Positions 52,175 to 54,584 of a stretch of 54,584 nt of DNA are shown one piece after another. Every line of letters begins with the position of its first letter. Position 1 is the stretch's first letter. Position numbers and translations under genes: made by a program. The DNA is from JBEBSD01 sp040394475 (GTDB lineage Bacteria > Bacteroidota > Bacteroidia > Cytophagales > Spirosomataceae), in the NCBI GenBank assembly GCA_040394475.1, contig JBEBSD010000039.1:1-54584 (forward strand), given 5' to 3'. Under the pieces are notes generated by a model. That model saw only the letters and a program-made list of their open reading frames with translations, was not told the origin of the DNA and searched no databases.

Positions 52175-52235
52175 TCAGGGAATAGGCATATGTCACAATT
52201 AACTAACTGACAATTAAATAAAACGTTTTAAAGCT

Positions 52236-52526
52236 ATGTCAACTTTAACCGAAGTAAAAGTATTACCCCTGGCAGACCGCGTACTGGTAGAACCGGCACC
52301 TGTCGAAGAAAAAACTGCTTTTGGTATTATTATTCCTGATACCGCTAAGGAAAAACCTCAACGCGGAACAATTATTGCTGTTGGGCCAGGTAAAAAGGAT
52401 GAACCATTAACTGTAAAAGTTGGTGATACTGTTCTTTACGGTAAATATTCCGGAACTGAGCTGACTGTTGATGGTGGAGAGTACCTGATTATGCGCGAAT
52501 CGGATATTTACGCTGTAATCGGCTAA
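52236..52526 (+). CDS. groES: Co-chaperonin GroES
   Basis: A 96-residue 10-kDa chaperonin. Conserved parts are VLPLADRVLVEPAP, the mobile loop EEKTAFGIIIPDTAKEKP that docks on GroEL, and GDTVLYGKYSGTELTVDGGE. It caps the GroEL chamber. Followed by groEL after 62 bases. Confidence 0.98.
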   Translation: MSTLTEVKVLPLADRVLVEPAPVEEKTAFGIIIPDTAKEKPQRGTIIAVGPGKKDEPLTVKVGDTVLYGKYSGTELTVDGGEYLIMRESDIYAVIG

Positions 52527-52588
52527 TTTGCAGCCTGACCCATTTCTGTAAAATCAAAAATAAGAGAACATTTAAAAGTTAAAAAACC

Positions 52589-54220
52589 ATGTCTAAAAGG
52601 ATATTTTTCGACGTAGAAGCAAGGGATAAGATTAAGAGAGGTGTTGATACACTGGCGGATGCTGTTAAAGTAACGCTTGGACCTCGTGGCCGTAACGTCG
52701 TAATTGACAAAAAATTCGGATCACCTACCATTACAAAAGATGGGGTTACGGTAGCGAAGGAAATTGAATTGAAAGATGCCATGGAAAACATGGGGGCGCA
52801 ACTTGTGAAAGAAGTAGCTTCCAAAACTGCTGATTCGGCCGGAGACGGTACGACTACTGCTACTGTTCTGGCGCAAGCTATTTATACGATCGGCGCGAAG
52901 AACGTAGCGGCCGGTGCGAATCCGATGGATCTGAAAAGAGGAATCGAGAAGGCGGTTCTTGCAGTAGTTGCCAATCTGGAAACACAACGGAAAAATATCT
53001 CTACTTCGAAAGAAATCGCTCAGGTAGCGACTATTTCGGCTAACCATGACGAGGAAATCGGTAAAATGATTGCCGAAGCGATGGAGAAAGTAGGGAAAGA
53101 AGGTGTCATTACGGTAGAAGAAGCCCGTGGTACCGAAACAGAAGTGAAAACAGTAGAAGGGATGCAGTTCGACCGCGGCTATCTTTCTCCTTACTTCGTG
53201 ACCAATACCGAGAAAATGGAAGTGGAGGCGGAGCGTCCGTACATCCTGATCTCTGAAAAGAAAGTCTCTTCTATGAAAGAGCTGCTCCCGGTTCTGGAAG
53301 CAGTTGCGCAAACCGGCCGCCCGTTGATCATCATCGCAGAAGATGTGGACGGAGAAGCGCTGGCTACGCTGGTTGTTAATAAAATCCGTGGCGCTTTGAA
53401 AGTGGCCGCTGTGAAAGCGCCAGGTTTCGGAGACCGCCGGAAAGCAATGCTGGAAGATATCGCTATCCTGACAGGTGGTACGGTGATCAGTGAGGAGCGT
53501 GGTTTCAAACTGGAAAATGCATCCCTGGAATACCTTGGTCAAAGCGAGAAAATACTCATCGACAAAGACAATACTACTATTGTTAACGGAAATGGTGAAT
53601 CAGAAGCTATCCAGGGCCGTATCAACCAGATCAAATCCCAGATCGAAAATACAACCTCTGATTACGATCGTGAAAAACTTCAGGAACGTCTGGCTAAATT
53701 GTCGGGTGGTGTGGCTATCCTGTACATCGGAGCCGCTACTGAAGTAGAAATGAAAGAGAAAAAAGACCGCGTAGACGATGCGCTGCATGCTACCCGTGCT
53801 GCCGTAGAAGAAGGGATCGTTGCCGGTGGCGGCGTTGCGCTTATCCGTGCTGCTGCTGCCCTCGAAGGAATGAAAGGTTCCAACGAAGATGAAACGACTG
53901 GTATCAATATCATTAAAGCTGCACTGGAATCACCCCTTCGTTGTATCGTAGCCAATGCGGGCGGTGAAGGTTCCGTAGTGGTACAGAAGGTGAAAGAAGG
54001 AGAAGGTGGTTTCGGATACAATGCTAAAGACAATATCTATGAAGATTTGTTGGCATCCGGGATTATCGATCCGAAGAAAGTAACCCGTCTGGCGCTTGAA
54101 AACGCCGCTTCCATCTCTGGCTTGTTGCTGACAACCGAGTGTGTGATTGCTGACGAACCGGAAGAAAACCCGGCTCCTGCGATGCCGCACGGTGGTGGTG
54201 GAATGGGTGGCATGATGTAA
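52589..54220 (+). CDS. groEL: Chaperonin GroEL
   Basis: A 543-residue 60-kDa chaperonin of full length. ATP-site motifs are VTLGPRGRNVVIDKKFG, TKDGVTVAKEIEL and AGDGTTTATVLAQAI; the signature near residue 405 reads AAVEEGIVAGGGVAL. It ends with the usual Gly-Met tail (PHGGGGMGGMM). It folds client proteins with GroES. A strong terminator follows. Confidence 0.99.
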   Translation: MSKRIFFDVEARDKIKRGVDTLADAVKVTLGPRGRNVVIDKKFGSPTITKDGVTVAKEIELKDAMENMGAQLVKEVASKTADSAGDGTTTATVLAQAIYTIGAKNVAAGANPMDLKRGIEKAVLAVVANLETQRKNISTSKEIAQVATISANHDEEIGKMIAEAMEKVGKEGVITVEEARGTETEVKTVEGMQFDRGYLSPYFVTNTEKMEVEAERPYILISEKKVSSMKELLPVLEAVAQTGRPLIIIAEDVDGEALATLVVNKIRGALKVAAVKAPGFGDRRKAMLEDIAILTGGTVISEERGFKLENASLEYLGQSEKILIDKDNTTIVNGNGESEAIQGRINQIKSQIENTTSDYDREKLQERLAKLSGGVAILYIGAATEVEMKEKKDRVDDALHATRAAVEEGIVAGGGVALIRAAAALEGMKGSNEDETTGINIIKAALESPLRCIVANAGGEGSVVVQKVKEGEGGFGYNAKDNIYEDLLASGIIDPKKVTRLALENAASISGLLLTTECVIADEPEENPAPAMPHGGGGMGGMM

Positions 54221-54245
54221 GCCATCCCCAGGTAAATTCTAAACT

Positions 54246-54284
54246 AAAAAGCCCGGCTCCGGAAAGGAGATCCGGGCTTTTTTA
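54246..54284 (+). terminator. Intrinsic terminator after groEL
   Basis: Arms AAAAGCCCGG and CCGGGCTTTT, with an inner CTCC/GGAG pairing, followed by a run of T. It begins about 25 bases after the groEL stop and clearly ends the groESL transcript. Confidence 0.92.
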
Positions 54285-54584
54285 CGCATTTGCTTTTCGT
54301 CCGACCAAAGAGGTTTGACGTTTTAAGGAACGGCTGTAAAGGTCCCTTCGGTGTAAAATATATTTTTGCCGATTTTCGTAAACACGAAAAAGGGTAAAAG
54401 GAGACCGCTTATAAGCGAACAACCGCTCTTTCCCGTCTCTCGGACCGGGTCACGTTGACGGTGAAAGCGCAAAGGCGGGTCTGAGACCCGCGTCTGAACT
54501 CGTGAATAGTCTTCTTAATCACGCAGGTCGGAGACCTGCTTTCACTCCTCCGCTCGTCTGAGGTACTATCTTGAAAACCTAGTG
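54285..54584. repeat. Right-edge region with two related 17-bp palindromes
   Basis: 54475-54491 has arms GCGGGTC and GACCCGC with loop TGA. 54523-54539 has arms GCAGGTC and GACCTGC with loop GGA. The two differ by one base pair that keeps pairing, plus one loop base. Elsewhere in this 300-base end I see no gene, RNA or promoter. Confidence 0.8.

Noticed and set aside
51846..52235. Search for a CIRCE (TTAGCACTC-N9-GAGTGCTAA) element before groES.
   Set aside because: Not found; only the GTACTT/AAGTAC inverted repeat and a sigma-54-like element are seen.
52721..53542. 273-codon minus-strand open frame.
   Set aside because: Antisense to groEL; its composition (many F, H, R) is typical of a shadow frame.
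1..54584. tRNA, rRNA, insertion sequence, prophage or toxin-antitoxin genes.
   Set aside because: No tRNA-like T-arm/acceptor pairing was noticed in the intergenic regions and no transposase, integrase, phage or toxin motifs in the proteins. A covariance search was not possible, so small RNAs may be missed.

Overview
The window looks like chromosomal DNA of a free-living member of the phylum Bacteroidota (Cytophagales/Chitinophagales/Saprospirales type; I cannot place it further). Signs are a TonB receptor with a carboxypeptidase-regulatory-like N-terminus paired with a DUF4249 lipoprotein, TAnnTTTG-type promoter elements, DUF3857/transglutaminase exported proteins, and the block miaB - sigma-54 activator - lptE - hypothetical - secG - groES - groEL. 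No phage, transposase, CRISPR array, rRNA or tRNA was seen.

Layout. 163-5925 (minus): a complete seven-gene Mrp/Mnh cation/proton antiporter operon, A to G. 6129-9895 (minus): a sugar or sugar-acid catabolic cluster (xylose-isomerase-like TIM barrel, SDR, zinc-type dehydrogenase, hexulose-6-phosphate-synthase-like enzyme). 9937-15918: a divergent amino-sugar locus with a NagX/HGSNAT-like membrane protein on the minus strand and a GH20 beta-hexosaminidase lipoprotein, ROK kinase and FucP/NagP-like MFS permease on the plus strand, which suggests outer-surface trimming of GlcNAc-containing glycans, uptake and phosphorylation. 16108-17112: nadA. 17257-22863: two alpha/beta-hydrolases around an ATP-grasp ligase and a YbdK/GCS2-type carboxylate-amine ligase, followed closely by a Tat-exported Gfo/Idh oxidoreductase. 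This is the best candidate for an uncharacterised metabolite pathway. 22984-26933: tandem DUF3857/transglutaminase-like exported proteins, one of which has lost its catalytic residues. 26941-34697: housekeeping genes (dnaE, DUF2461, trpS, PAP2 phosphatase, prs, rplY). 35125-40596: TonB receptor, DUF4249 lipoprotein and a helix-hairpin-helix beta-barrel protein. 40747-43333: Tat-exported beta-propeller protein and sodium/solute symporter. 43495-45321: clpS, recR and an exported superoxide dismutase. 45548-46897: TPR protein. 47165-54220: the miaB-to-groEL block.

The intergenic DNA is unusually rich in repeats. One family is short hairpins with arms of the type GGNCTGTG/CACAGNCC and a 3-4 base loop, found at four distant places, with arm differences that preserve pairing. 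A second is degenerate tracts with a 7-base period at four places (15990-16097, 19088-19122, 19303-19326, 44495-44564). There are also a 55-bp direct repeat at the left edge, 9- and 15-bp tandem repeats, and twin 17-bp palindromes at the right edge. Upstream of groES lies a -24/-12-like element with an inverted repeat about 90 bases before the expected start, about 2 kb downstream of the sigma-54 activator gene.
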